Shown here: one piece after another, positions 45,542 through 55,855 of the stretch
Layout: every line of letters begins with the position of its first letter
How positions within the stretch are numbered: position 1 is the stretch's first letter
Assembly (NCBI GenBank): GCA_963706425.1
Contig: CAVPMN010000020.1
Span: 930,001-994,000 of the forward strand
Source: CAVPMN01 sp963706425
GTDB taxonomy: Bacteria > Actinomycetota > Acidimicrobiia > Acidimicrobiales > Acidimicrobilacustridaceae
Direction of reading: 5' to 3'
DNA: 64,000 bases
Notes under the pieces: generated by a model
Databases searched by the model: none
What the model was told of the DNA's origin: nothing
The model's input: only the letters and a program-made list of their open reading frames with translations
Translations under genes and position numbers: made by a program

Positions 45542-47164
45542 TCAGGCCCGCAAGCGGCGGTACCGGCGGATGAGCGCGTTGGTGGAGCTGTCGTGGGCCA
45601 GGTCGTCGTCGGTCGCCCCGCCCAGCTCCGGGATGATGTTCTGGGCCAGCTTCTTGCCCAACTCGACGCCCCACTGGTCGAAGCTGTTGATGTTCCAGAT
45701 CGCGCCCTGGGTGAACGTCTTGTGCTCGTAGACCGCGATGAGTTGGCCGAGCGTGAACGGCGAGAGCTCGCTGATCAGGATCGAGTTGCTCGGGCGGTTG
45801 CCCGGGAAGGTGCGATGGGGCACCTCTGCCTCGGCAACACCTTCGGCGGCCACCTCGGCGGCGGTCTTGCCGAAGGCCAGCGCCTCGGGCTGCGCGAAGA
45901 AGTTGGCCATGAAGACGTCCTGGTGATCGCCGAGCTCGTGGCGGGGTCGGGCCAAGCCGATGAAGTCACACGGGATGAGCTTCGTGCCCTGGTGGATGAG
46001 TTGATAGAAGGCGTGCTGGCCGTTGGTGCCGGGCTGACCCCACACGATCTCGCCGGTCTGCAGGTCGACGGGCCGGCCCTCGCGGTCGACCGACTTGCCG
46101 TTGCTCTCCATGGCCAGCTGCTGCAGATAGGGCGTGAGGCGCGACAGGTAGTGGCTGTAGGGCAACACCGCGAGGGTCTGGGCGCCGAAGAAGTCGTCGT
46201 ACCAGACGCCGAGCAGCCCGAGCAGCATCGGCAGGTTGCGCTCGACCGGCGCGGTGCGGAAGTGCTCGTCGATCAGGTGGAAACCACGCAGCATCTCGTC
46301 GAAGTGGTCGGGCCCGATGGCGATCATCAGTGAGAGGCCGATGGCGGAGTCGTAGCTGTAGCGCCCACCGACCCAGTCCCAGAACTCGAACATGTTGTCG
46401 GTGTCGATGCCGAACTCGGCGACCCCCTCGGTGTTGGTGGACACGGCGACGAAGTGCTTCGCCACGGCGGCCTCATCGCCGCCGACCGCGGCCAACACCC
46501 ACTCGCGGGCGCTGTGCGCGTTGGTCATCGTCTCGAGCGTGGTGAAGGTCTTCGACGAGATGACGAAGAGGGTCTCGGCCGGATCGAGATCGTGGGTCAG
46601 CTCCCAGAACTCGTTGCCGTCGACGTTGCTCACGAACCGGCACGCCAGATCGCGTCGGGCGAAGTCCTTGAGCGCCTCGTAGGCCATGTGCGGACCGAGA
46701 TCGCTGCCGCCGATGCCGATGTTCACCACCGTGCGGATGGGCCGACCGGTGTGCCCCGTCCACTCCCCCGTCCTGACCCGCTCGGCGAAGGCCCGCATCC
46801 GACCCAACACGTGGTGCACCTCGGGGACGACGTTGACGCCGTCGACCTCGATGACCTCGTCGGCCGGTGCCCGCAGGGCCACATGGAGCACGGCCCGGTG
46901 CTCGGTGACGTTGATCTTCTCACCCGCGAACATGGCGTCTCTCAGCTCTTCGACGCCCGCGGCGCGGGCCAGGTCGGCGAGCAGCGCCATGGTCTCGGTG
47001 GTCACCCGGTTCTTGGAGTAGTCGAGGTAGAGGTCGCCGACTTCGACGGCCATGGTGTCGCCTCGGTCGGGCTGATCGGCGAAGAGCTGGCGGAGGTGCA
47101 CGTCCTTGACGGCGGCGTGATGGCGCGTCAGCGCCTGCCATGCGGGCGACTCGGTGATCGACAT
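45542..47164 (-). CDS. pgi: Glucose-6-phosphate isomerase
   Basis: A 540-residue PGI. It has VNIGIGGSDLGPHMAYEAL, FVISSKTFTTLETMTNA, the VGGRYSYDSAIGLSLMIAIG signature and GQPGTNGQHAFYQLIHQGTK. It interconverts glucose-6-phosphate and fructose-6-phosphate. I chose ATG 47164 (MSITESPAWQ). Last gene of gnd-galM-pgi. Intact frame. Confidence 0.95.
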   Translation of the reverse strand: MSITESPAWQALTRHHAAVKDVHLRQLFADQPDRGDTMAVEVGDLYLDYSKNRVTTETMALLADLARAAGVEELRDAMFAGEKINVTEHRAVLHVALRAPADEVIEVDGVNVVPEVHHVLGRMRAFAERVRTGEWTGHTGRPIRTVVNIGIGGSDLGPHMAYEALKDFARRDLACRFVSNVDGNEFWELTHDLDPAETLFVISSKTFTTLETMTNAHSAREWVLAAVGGDEAAVAKHFVAVSTNTEGVAEFGIDTDNMFEFWDWVGGRYSYDSAIGLSLMIAIGPDHFDEMLRGFHLIDEHFRTAPVERNLPMLLGLLGVWYDDFFGAQTLAVLPYSHYLSRLTPYLQQLAMESNGKSVDREGRPVDLQTGEIVWGQPGTNGQHAFYQLIHQGTKLIPCDFIGLARPRHELGDHQDVFMANFFAQPEALAFGKTAAEVAAEGVAEAEVPHRTFPGNRPSNSILISELSPFTLGQLIAVYEHKTFTQGAIWNINSFDQWGVELGKKLAQNIIPELGGATDDDLAHDSSTNALIRRYRRLRA

Positions 47165-47221
47165 GCGCCGAGTCTGGCACGACATCGCGGCCGACTCCGG
47201 CGGGCCTGATGCCGGCGTCGA

Positions 47222-48149
47222 TCAGGCGACGCGCACGGTGAAGGTGGCGGTGAAGCGGTCGCCGGGCGCCACCGTCTGGTGGTCGCCCGTCACCAGCGCG
47301 TTGGTGGGGGCGGTCATCGGCTCGAGGGCCACGTAGGGTCGGCCGGCTGGGGCGTAGATCTGCGCGTAGCCGTAGTGACGGTCGAGCTCGAGCTCGAGCG
47401 ATCGCCGCCCACCCCGCAGCGTGAGCACCCGATGGCGGCCGAGGGCGTAGCCGTCGTCGAAGGTGCGTCCCGCGAGCGCCAGCGTCTCGGCCGGCTCGCG
47501 TCGCTCCTGTCCCGTCGGCAACATGTGGTCGTCGAGCACCAGGTGGCGGCGCGGCCGGCAGCTCCAGCTGCAGCTCGCGCCGAGCCACCCCCGGCAGCCG
47601 AAAGTAGGGGTGCCAGCCGAACGAGACGGGCACGCCCCGACGACCGGTGGGCACGACGGTGGTGGCGACGGTGAGACCGTCGGCCTCCAGACGGGCGGTG
47701 ATGTCGAGATCGTGGGCGAACGGGAACGACCGCATCAGCTCGGGCCGCCCACCGAACCGGAAGACGGCCCGCAACTCGGCACCTCCGGCGTCGGCCTCGG
47801 CGTGCTCGAGCTCCCAGGGCTGCGCCGTGAGCGTGCCGTGCATCGGCAGTCCGTTCGGATCGGTGTGAAGGTGTGCGGCTCGCCCGAACCGAACGTCGGT
47901 GGATCCGGACCGGTAGCGCCAACCACCCAGCCGATTGGCCCAGGGCGCCAGAAGGGGCAGCCCGGTCACATGCCCGGCTGCGTAGCCGTCGAGGCCGCCG
48001 TGCAGGCTCAGGTAGTTGCGCCCGTCACGCCGCAGCGCCGTGCCGAGCAGGCCGAGCCCGGGGAGGAACGTGGCCTCGAGCCGCCCAGCTGACAGGGTGA
48101 CCGCGGGGTGGCCGCGGAAGACATGGACGCGCGCCGCGGGGGCGAGCAC
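47222..48149 (-). CDS. Aldose 1-epimerase-like protein, frameshifted
   Basis: About 309 residues of the galactose-mutarotase fold. Segments are LLAPWANRLGGWRYR, LPMHGTLTAQPWELE, VSFGWHPYFRLPG (catalytic His region) and LELDRHYGYAQIYAPAGRPY then EPMTAPTNAL. An extra base near 47549 (LPARRHLVLDDH) breaks the frame. Start is GTG 48149 or TTG 48155, 6-12 bp after the gnd stop. It would equilibrate sugar anomers for the neighbouring glucose-phosphate enzymes. Confidence 0.8.
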
Positions 48150-48161
48150 CGCCAAGTCGGG

Positions 48162-49181
48162 TCAGGCCTTCTTCTCGTCGTGGCCGCCGAACTCCTTGCG
48201 CATGGCGGACATCACCTTGCTGGCGAAGTCGGATGCACCGCGCGACTCGAAGCGATCGAAGAGCGCAGCAGAGAGCACGTGCGCGGGCACGCCCTCGTCG
48301 ATGGCCGCCAGGACGGTCCAGCGCCCTTCGCCCGAATCGGACACCCGTCCCTCGAACGTCTCGAGCTGCGGATCGGCGTGCAGGGCCGACGCGGTGAGGT
48401 CGAGCAGCCACGACGCGATGACGCTGCCCCGCCTCCACACCTCGGACACGGCGGCCGTGTCGATGTCGAATTGGTAGTACTGCGGGTCGCGCAGGGGGGT
48501 CGTCTCGGCGTCGTCGTCGCGCGCCACCTTGCCGGCGTTGCCGTGGCGCAGGATGTTGAGCCCTTCGGCGTAGGCCGCCATGAGCCCGTACTCGATGCCG
48601 TTGTGCACCATCTTCACGAAGTGCCCGGCCCCGTTCGGACCGCAGTGCAGGTAACCCATCTCCTCCGGCGAGGGATCGCCGGTGCGGCCGGGGGTGCGCT
48701 CGCTTTCGCCGAGGCCAGGGGCGATCGTGCGGAAGATGGGATCGAGGTGGGTGACCGGCTCGTCCTCGCCACCGATCATGAGGCAGAAGCCTCGCTCGAG
48801 GCCCCACACCCCGCCGCTGGTGCCGCAGTCGATGTAGTGGACACCCTTGGCCTTCAACACCGCGGCGCGGTCGATGTCGTCGCGGTAGTAGCTGTTGCCG
48901 CCGTCGATGATGATGTCGCCCGCGTCCATGTGATCGCTGAGCTGCATCACGGTGTCGCCGGTGAACGCGGCCGGCACCATGACCCAGGCAGCTCGCGGGG
49001 CGGTGAGCTTGGCGACGAAGTCCGCTTGCGAGCTGGCTCCGGTGATGGCGTCGCTCTCGGCCGCGAGCGACGTCACCACGTCGGGGTCGACGTCGAACAC
49101 CACGCATTCGTGGCCGTCGCGCACAAGGCGCCTCACGAGGTTGGCGCCCATCCGACCCAGACCGACCATTCCAAGCTGCAT
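48162..49181 (-). CDS. gnd: 6-phosphogluconate dehydrogenase (decarboxylating), short form
   Basis: A 339-residue dehydrogenase starting MQLGMVGLGRMGANLVRRL, the Rossmann dinucleotide site. It contains IIDGGNSYYRDDI, CGTSGGVWGLERGFCLMIGG and HFVKMVHNGIEYGLM with the catalytic Lys-Asn. The length places it in the short Gnd/YqeC-like class, often NAD-preferring, rather than the 470-residue NADP form. It yields ribulose-5-phosphate and CO2. First gene of gnd-galM-pgi. Confidence 0.9.
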   Translation of the reverse strand: MQLGMVGLGRMGANLVRRLVRDGHECVVFDVDPDVVTSLAAESDAITGASSQADFVAKLTAPRAAWVMVPAAFTGDTVMQLSDHMDAGDIIIDGGNSYYRDDIDRAAVLKAKGVHYIDCGTSGGVWGLERGFCLMIGGEDEPVTHLDPIFRTIAPGLGESERTPGRTGDPSPEEMGYLHCGPNGAGHFVKMVHNGIEYGLMAAYAEGLNILRHGNAGKVARDDDAETTPLRDPQYYQFDIDTAAVSEVWRRGSVIASWLLDLTASALHADPQLETFEGRVSDSGEGRWTVLAAIDEGVPAHVLSAALFDRFESRGASDFASKVMSAMRKEFGGHDEKKA

Positions 49182-49267
49182 GCGCCCATCCTGCCCCACC
49201 GGCACGGCCGGCGTGTCGACGGGTGGCCGACGGTGGTCAGCGAGCCGTCAGGCGTCGCCGTCGCGGC

Positions 49268-49882
49268 TCACACCTTGCGGCCGTGCCCGGCGTACATCCA
49301 GCTCAGCGCCTTCGGACCCGGAATGGCGAAGGTGGCCAGGTCGTCGACCGCCAGGCCCGAGTCGGCGACCAGCGCGCCGATGTCGCGGTCGAGGTTGCAG
49401 CCGCCCGCGATGCGCTGCTGCATGCGGTTCCACTGGTGCTGGCGCTTGGCCACCTTCGGGTCGGGCGACAGTCCGTGCTCGAGGAAGAAGAGGCGTCCAC
49501 CGGGTTTGAGGACTCGTCGCACCTCGGCCAGGGCCGCACCTGCGTCAGGGATCGTGCACAGGGTCCAGGTGCTGAGCACGTTGTCGACCGAGGCATCGTC
49601 GATGGGAAGGGCCTGGCCGTCGAGGCCGACGAAGTCGACCGGGATCGACGAACGCGCCCGCCGTTTGGCCGAGAGCTTCTGCCCGATCTCGGACGGATCG
49701 ACGGCCAGCACCCGGTCGACCGACGCCGGATACCAGGGCACGTTCGTGCCCGAGCCGAATCCGAGCTCGACCACGGTGCCCGACAAGCCCTCCATGGCCC
49801 GTGCCCGCAGCTTGCCGATGGCCTTCGTGCCGAGCATCACGTCGATGACCCGGGGAAGCACGTGCGTCTCGTAGATGCCCAT
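49268..49882 (-). CDS. Class I SAM-dependent methyltransferase
   Basis: A 204-residue methyltransferase. Motif I is VVELGFGSGTNVPWY, motif II region VLAVDPSE, and VDNVLSTWTLCTIPDAGAAL AEVRRVLKPGGRLFFLEHG follows, the UbiE/Methyltransf_11 pattern. Acceptor unknown. It lies 14 bp after the thiolase stop on the same strand and is probably the last gene of that operon. Confidence 0.82.
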   Translation of the reverse strand: MGIYETHVLPRVIDVMLGTKAIGKLRARAMEGLSGTVVELGFGSGTNVPWYPASVDRVLAVDPSEIGQKLSAKRRARSSIPVDFVGLDGQALPIDDASVDNVLSTWTLCTIPDAGAALAEVRRVLKPGGRLFFLEHGLSPDPKVAKRQHQWNRMQQRIAGGCNLDRDIGALVADSGLAVDDLATFAIPGPKALSWMYAGHGRKV

Positions 49883-49896
49883 GGGCGCTAACGACC

Positions 49897-51107
49897 CTAA
49901 CGATCGCGGGTGAGCAGCAGGCAGCCGCCGAGCGGCCCGCCGCCGGCGCCGACCACCGCCACCTCGGGGTCGCCGTCCACCTGGCGCTCGGCGCCCTCGA
50001 TCCCACAGCTGCACGCAGGCCTCGTGGAGGAAGCCGTAGCCGTGCAGCCGGCCGGCGGAGAGCTGACCGCCGTGCGTGTTGAGGGGGATCTCACCGTCGA
50101 GGGCGATGCGCCGGCCGCCCTCGATGAACGGCCCGCCTTCGCCCTTCCCGCAGAAGCCGAGCGCCTCCAGCCAGCAGAGGGCGATGAAGCTGAAGCCGTC
50201 GTAGAGCTCGGCCACGTCCACATCGGCCGGGGTGAGATCGGTGCGGGCCCACATCATGGCGGCCGCGTCGCGCAAGGCCATGGTGGTGAGGTCGTCCCAC
50301 TGGTCCCACGACGGACGGCCGCGGATGGCCGACCCGACCGCCTCGATGCGCGCCGGAGGATGACGGAGGTCGGGCGCGCGGTCGGCCCGCGAGACGATCA
50401 CTGCGGTGCTGCCGTCGGCGGGGACGTCGCAGTCGAACAGGCACAACGGCGTCGAGATCATGCGCGCCGAGAGGTAGTCGTCGAGCGACATCGGGTCGCG
50501 GTAGATGGCCTTGGGGTTGCGGGCCGCGTTGGCCCGGCCGTTGACGGCGATGGCCGCCGAGTTGCTCGCGCGTCGTGCCGAACTCGTGGAAGTGGCGGGC
50601 GGCCATCATGGCGATCCAGTTGGCCGCCGACGCCGCCCCGAAGGGCAGCGTCCACTGCATGAAGCTGCTGGCGCGGTAGCCCCCGCCGGTCGCTCCCCCT
50701 CCCATGGTGACCGCGGACCGACCCTTGTCACCCTGCGCGCTCGCCTCCCAGACCGTGCGGAAGCACACCACGTGGTTGGCCAGCCCGGTCGCCACCGCGG
50801 CGACCGCGTTGATCACCGACCCGAGCTGCCCAGGCGACTCGAGGCCGCCGGCGAACCAGTCGAGATCGAGCCGCAAGGCGTCCTGCAACTCGACGACGCC
50901 CACGCCCGAGAACCCCGGCGGCGTGTCCTGGTTGCCGGGATAGGTGGCGATCCCGTCGATGTCGGCGAGCGTGAGCCCGGCGTCGGCGACCGCTTCCAGC
51001 ACTGCGTCGATCGTGAGGTCGAGCGGATCGCGGTAGATGCGTCGGCCCACCTCGCTCTGACCGATGCCGCTGATGACGGCCTTGCGTTCGAGCCGGTCGG
51101 GTCCCAT
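49897..51107 (-). CDS. Thiolase-like lipid-transfer protein (SCP-x/Ltp type), two frameshifts
   Basis: About 403 residues of the SCP-x-type thiolase family, which includes Ltp aldolases. Segments are AVISGIGQSEVGRRIYRDPL, SAVTMGGGATGGGYR, FDCDVPADGSTAVIVSRADR and AELYDGFSFIALCWLEALG FC, then GGQLSAGRLHGYGFLHEACV QL. Breaks near 50562 (TTREQL-AAIAVNGRAN) and 50000 are each one base. The adjacent DUF35 protein is the usual partner of such thiolases or of Ltp2-type retro-aldolases in sterol side-chain degradation. Confidence 0.82.
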
Positions 51108-51541
51108 CACCGCTCCTCCGTCGCAGAGGCCGCGATCACCGGGGCGAAGAACGGGAGCCACACGTCGTCGTACTCCTCGAACGAGACCCGCACCGGCATC
51201 CCGATGAAGACATCGTCGGGTGCGCACCCGACGATGTTGGTGGTGAGCCGCAGCCCCACCTGCTCGGGCAACTCGACGATGGCGACCACATAGGGCGGGT
51301 CGAGCGTCGGTATCCACAACTGCTCGTTGATGGTGAAGGTGTGCACGACCGCATCACCGGACACCGCTTCGGGCGCCACGTCCTTCGACAGGCACTCGGG
51401 ACAGATCGGCGCCGGCGGGTGAATCCAGTAGCCACAGCCCTGACAACGCAGGAACCGCAGTTCGCCGTCGGCGCCGCCCCGCCAGAAGTGCTCGTTCTGC
51501 TCGGTGACGCGCGGCAAGACGCGAAACGGTCGATCGGTCAT
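51107..51541 (-). CDS. Zn-ribbon OB-fold protein (DUF35)
   Basis: A 144-residue protein with a zinc ribbon (CQGCGYWIHPPAPICPEC, two C-x2-C pairs) and an OB-fold (VHTFTINEQLW, PPYVVAIVELPEQVGLRL). DUF35 proteins are acyl-CoA-binding subunits for thiolases, Ltp-type aldolases and MaoC-like hydratases. Its stop shares one base with the thiolase start and it begins 6 bp after the acyl-CoA dehydrogenase stop, so a complex with the thiolase is likely. Confidence 0.88.
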   Translation of the reverse strand: MTDRPFRVLPRVTEQNEHFWRGGADGELRFLRCQGCGYWIHPPAPICPECLSKDVAPEAVSGDAVVHTFTINEQLWIPTLDPPYVVAIVELPEQVGLRLTTNIVGCAPDDVFIGMPVRVSFEEYDDVWLPFFAPVIAASATEER

Positions 51542-51547
51542 GTGGTG

Positions 51548-53739
51548 TCAGGGGTCCTTCGGTAGGCCGAGCAGTCGCTCGGCGATGATGTTGCGCTGCA
51601 CATCGCTGGTGCCGCCGGCGATCGACAGGGCTCGGTTGCCGAGGAACCCGGCGATCCAGGTGGCCGCATCGCCGTCGCTCGACGCCGCCGCCGGGCCGAG
51701 CAGCGCCAGTCCCACCTCTTGGACGCGTTGCTCGTGCTCGACCCCGATGAGCTTGCGCACACTCGACTCCGCGCCGGGCTCGGCGCCGGCGAGGGCGCGC
51801 ATGGTCGAACGCACGCCCATCACCGCGATGGCCTGCGCCTCGGCCACCAGCGACCCGACGGCTGGCGCGTGCGGGCCGAAGCCATCGGTCCCGAGCGGCC
51901 AGGATCGCCTCGACGCCGGGCCCGAACGACGACCCACTGCCCATCGACACCCGTTCGTTGGCCAGCGTCGTGCGCGCTGCCGCCCAGCCCCGGTTCACGT
52001 CGCCGATCACGCAGTCGTCGGGCACGAACACACCGTCGAGGAACACCTCGTTGAACAGCTCGTGACCCGTGAGCTCGCGCAGCGGGCGGATGTCGAGCCC
52101 CTCCGAGCCCATGTCGACCAGGAAGCACGTGATGCCCTCGTGCTTCTCGACGAGCGGGTCGGTGCGCGCCAGGCAGATGCCCCAACCCGCCAGGTGCGCC
52201 ATCGTCGTCCAGACCTTCTGCCCGGTGAGGGCCCAGCCGCCTTCGACCCGGTCGGCACGCGTGGTGAGCGAGGCCAGGTCGCTGCCTGCGCCGGGCTCGC
52301 TGAACATCTGACACCAGAGGATCTCGCCCCGCAGGGTGGGACCGACCCATCGTTCCTGCTGCTCGCGCGTGCCATGGGCGATGATCGTGGGCAGCACCCA
52401 CGCACCGACCTGGAGGTGTGGTCGGCGCACGCGGGCCGCGGCGAACTCCTCGTCGATGACGAGTTGCTCGACGGGGCCCGCACCGCGACCCCACGGCTCG
52501 GGCCAATAGGGCACGAGGTACCCCGCATCGGCCATGGTGGCGTTCCAGTCGGACTTCGCGGTGGCGGAGAGCCGCTCGAGGAAGTCGCGCACGTCTCGCC
52601 GGATGGCGTCGGCTTCGGGTGGCAGCTCGACGCTCAGCTCGCGTCGAGCCCCGCCGGCTGCCAACTCGGCTACCCGTTCGACCGTGGGTTGCACCGGGAA
52701 GAGCTGGCGCATCGCCGTCGCGCGCTTCAGATACAGGTGCGCATCGTGCTCCCACGTGTAGCCGATGCCACCGAGCACCTGGATGCAGTCCTTGGCCACC
52801 TCGAAGGCGGCATCGACGGAGTTGACGGCCGCGACGGCGGCGACCAGCTCGAGCTCCTGCCCCTCGGTGGGTCGGGCCGCGTCCCAGGCGCTGGCCCGGG
52901 CCGCCTCGAGACGCAGCAGCATGTCCGCGCAGCGGTGCTTCACCGCTTGGAACTGACCGATCGGCCGACCGAACTGCACGCGCACCTTCGCGTAGTCGGC
53001 GGCAGTGGCCACGCACCACGCCATGGCGCCGACGGCATCGGCGGCGATCAGCGCCCCAGCCACCGCAGCGGCGTGTGGGTCGAGGCAATGGTCGGGGCCG
53101 ACCGACCCGACCAGCTCGACCAACGCGACCCGTCGGGTGGCGTCGAGACTGGCGCAGGGGTCGACCCGCACGTCGGCGCGTTCGACCACGAGCGGCCCGT
53201 CCGGGCCGACGAGCACGAACACGTCGGCCAGCCCGGCGCCGAGCACCGGCACCGCGGCGGACGTCTTGGTGGTGACCTCGGGAAGCACGCCGAAGGCGCC
53301 AACGGCCGAGCCGTCGGCCAAGCCGGGTAGCCAGCGCCGCCGTCTGCTCGTCGGTGCCACCCAGGTCGATCGCCGCCGATGCCAGCACGGTCGACAGGAA
53401 CGGCCCGGGGGCACACGCGCGAGCCAACTCCTCGACCACGATGGCCACCTCGGCCAGGCCGAACCCTTCGCCACCCGAGTCCTCGGGCAGGTGCAGGCCG
53501 AGCCAACCTTGAGCGGCCAGCTCCGACCAGAAGGGCGGCAGCACGTCGTCGGGTGTGTCGAGGGGGGCGCGCACGACGTCGCGCGTGCAGCGCTGCTCGA
53601 CCCAGCGACGGACCGTGTCGTGCAGCGCGACATGCTCGTCGGCGATGCCGGTGCTCCCCGTGCCTGCGATCCCGCCGCCGGCCGGGCCAATGGTGCCTGT
53701 CACGCTGCCGCTAACCTCCGAATCCGACAATCGTGTCAT
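51548..53739 (-). CDS. Fused two-domain acyl-CoA dehydrogenase (FadE34-like), two frameshifts
   Basis: About 730 residues with two acyl-CoA dehydrogenase domains in tandem. The first (about 25-350) has GWLGLHLPEDSGGEGFGLAE, QFGRPIGQFQAVKHRCADM and CIQVLGGIGYTWEHDAHLYL KRA. The second (about 355-725) has EILWCQMFSEPGAGSDLASL, GWALTGQKVWTT and a C-terminal GNRALSIAGGTSDVQRNIIA E. Mycobacterial FadE34, a sterol side-chain enzyme, has the same single-chain design. Frame breaks near 53330 and 51895 are each one base. First gene of the ACAD-DUF35-thiolase-methyltransferase operon. Confidence 0.83.
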
Positions 53740-53787
53740 AGACGTACGGCGTGGCCACGCGAGGCGGCGCCGGCGAAAGGGGGACAC

Positions 53788-54879
53788 GTGACGATCCCGT
53801 TTCGGGGGACGGTCGTCGACGCGGACGCACACGTGAACGAGGACCCGCTGGCGTGGACCGAGCTGGCAGCCGCTCGTCCGGGCTGGCTGTCCGCCGGACG
53901 ATCAGGCGATCGCTGGGTCGCGCAGATCGACGGCAAGCTCTACCCGCTCCAGGAAGGCCCCGGGTGCGGGGTGCCCATCGAGACCGCCATCGCACCGGCG
54001 TGCGAGGCCGGCGCCGCCGACCTCGACCGGCGGCTGGCCGACATGGACGACGAGGGCATCGACGTGCAGGTCCTGTTCGGTGGCCTCATCATCGGGCTGG
54101 CGAGCTATGCCGATGCGGGACTCGCCGGCGACGTCGCCGTCGCCTACAACGACTGGCTGCTCGACAAGGTCTGCGCCCACTCCCCCAGCCGTCTCAAAGG
54201 CGTGGCCGTGGTGCCGCTGCAAGACGTCGATCGGGCGATCGACGAGATGGGGCGGGCCGTCACCAAGGGTGCCGTGGCGGTCACCATCCCCCCGGTGCTG
54301 GGCGCCCGCAACCTCGACGACCCCTCGCTGATCCCGTTCTTCGAAGCGGCGGCCGACCTCGGGGTGGCGGTCACCATCCACTCGGCACCCGGGATGCAGG
54401 TGCCCCTCCCCGCCGCCGACCGGTTCAGCAACTACGCGCAGGTGCACTGCCTGTCGTTCCCGGTCGATCAGATGGTCGCGGTCACCGCGCTGACGATGGG
54501 TGGCGTGCTCGACCGCTTCCCCACCTTGCGCGTCGGGTTCATGGAATCGGGCATCGGCTGGGTGCCCTACTACCTCCACCGGGTGCACGAGCACCGCGAG
54601 AAACGTCCCGAGCTGCTGCCCGCGATGACGAGCGATGTGCGCGACCACCTCGAACGGGGTCAGCTGTTCTTCTCGTTCGAGGCCGAAGAGCCCCTGCTCG
54701 CGGTGTGCGTCGAGCACTACGGAGCCGACGCCTGGGTCTACGCATCCGACTACCCGCACTGGGATTCGGACTTCCCTGGCACCGTCGACGAGTGCCGGGC
54801 CATGGCCGAGCCGCTCGGCGACGAGGTGGTGGCGAAGGTGCTCGGCGGCAACGCGGCACGCCTCTACGGACTGGCCTAG
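53788..54879 (+). CDS. Amidohydrolase-2 family (TIM-barrel) protein
   Basis: A 363-residue metal-dependent hydrolase. It has VVDADAHVNEDP (HxN in place of the usual HxH), RRLADMDDEGIDVQVLFGG, VTIHSAPG and YASDYPHWDSDFPG with a terminal Asp. Relatives decarboxylate or hydrolyse aromatic or ring acids (ACMSD, 4-oxalomesaconate types), but the reaction here is unknown. GTG start with GGGGGA upstream. Divergent from the acyl-CoA dehydrogenase, 10 bp before the alpha/beta hydrolase gene. Confidence 0.83.
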   Translation: MTIPFRGTVVDADAHVNEDPLAWTELAAARPGWLSAGRSGDRWVAQIDGKLYPLQEGPGCGVPIETAIAPACEAGAADLDRRLADMDDEGIDVQVLFGGLIIGLASYADAGLAGDVAVAYNDWLLDKVCAHSPSRLKGVAVVPLQDVDRAIDEMGRAVTKGAVAVTIPPVLGARNLDDPSLIPFFEAAADLGVAVTIHSAPGMQVPLPAADRFSNYAQVHCLSFPVDQMVAVTALTMGGVLDRFPTLRVGFMESGIGWVPYYLHRVHEHREKRPELLPAMTSDVRDHLERGQLFFSFEAEEPLLAVCVEHYGADAWVYASDYPHWDSDFPGTVDECRAMAEPLGDEVVAKVLGGNAARLYGLA

Positions 54880-54889
54880 GGTCGCCGCG

Positions 54890-55843
54890 GTGACCACCCC
54901 GACACCTGCCGGCGAGTCGTCCTCCGACCCTGCGGGATACGACGAGTTCGGCATGCTCGCCGACAACGCGGCCGAGGTGGGCCTGAGCTTCGACGCCGCC
55001 GACCCACCTCACGTGGTGCGGGTCGGGCTCGACGCGCCGTCGGGCAACCGGCTGAGCGCGCTCGTCTGGGGCACCGAGCCGGCCGAGTTCGTCTTCCTGC
55101 ACGGCGGCGCCCAGAACGCGCACACCTGGGACACGGTCGCCCTCGCTCTCGATCGTCCGCTCGTGGCCATCGACCTACCTGGGCACGGCCACTCCGACTG
55201 GCGAGCAGCCAAGGACTACCGACCACAGGAGATGGCCGACGACATCACCCACGCCATCGACACGCTCGCTCCCGACGCCACCACGCTCGTCGGGATGTCG
55301 CTCGGCGGGCTCACCGCCCTGGCTGCGCTGGCCGCTGCGCCCGCCCTCGCCGATCGGCTCGTGCTGCTCGACATCACCCCCGGCGTCAACCAGCAGAAGG
55401 CCGAGCCGATCCTCTCGTTCATCAGCGGACCCGAGACGTTCGCCGACTTCGACGAGATCCTCGAGCGCACCATGGCCTACAACCCCACCCGGTCGCGCTC
55501 GTCGTTGCGGCGCGGGGTGCTCCACAACGCGCATGAGCTGCCTGACGGCACGTGGGCGTGGCGCTACGACCTGCCGATGCGCCCGCCCGAGGGCGACTCG
55601 GCGCCCGATCCGGTGGTCGAGCGCTTCGGCGACCTCTGGGACGCCATCTCGACCCTCGACCGGCCGCTGATGCTGGTGCAGGGGGCGCTGTCGGGTGTGG
55701 TCGACGACGACGACGTGGCCGAGCTGCGGCGCCGTCGGCCCGATGCGTCGGTCGTGGTGGTCGAGGGCGCCGGCCACAGCGTGCAAGGCGACCAGCCGCT
55801 CGAGCTGGCCACGATCCTGACCCGCTTCCACTCGCCCGACTGA
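54890..55843 (+). CDS. Alpha/beta hydrolase
   Basis: A 317-residue alpha/beta hydrolase. The oxyanion region is FVFLHGGAQNAHTWD, the nucleophile elbow GMSLGG, and the catalytic His lies in VEGAGHSVQGDQP. About 60 residues precede the fold. GTG start, 10 bp after the amidohydrolase stop; both may act in one catabolic pathway. Substrate unknown. Confidence 0.82.
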   Translation: MTTPTPAGESSSDPAGYDEFGMLADNAAEVGLSFDAADPPHVVRVGLDAPSGNRLSALVWGTEPAEFVFLHGGAQNAHTWDTVALALDRPLVAIDLPGHGHSDWRAAKDYRPQEMADDITHAIDTLAPDATTLVGMSLGGLTALAALAAAPALADRLVLLDITPGVNQQKAEPILSFISGPETFADFDEILERTMAYNPTRSRSSLRRGVLHNAHELPDGTWAWRYDLPMRPPEGDSAPDPVVERFGDLWDAISTLDRPLMLVQGALSGVVDDDDVAELRRRRPDASVVVVEGAGHSVQGDQPLELATILTRFHSPD

Positions 55844-55855
55844 GGGCCGCGGCGC

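Noticed and set aside
46920..48155. 411-residue frame as the complete aldose epimerase
   Set aside because: Beyond about 47549 it loses epimerase similarity and runs through pgi in the wrong frame; the true C-terminus is in another frame.
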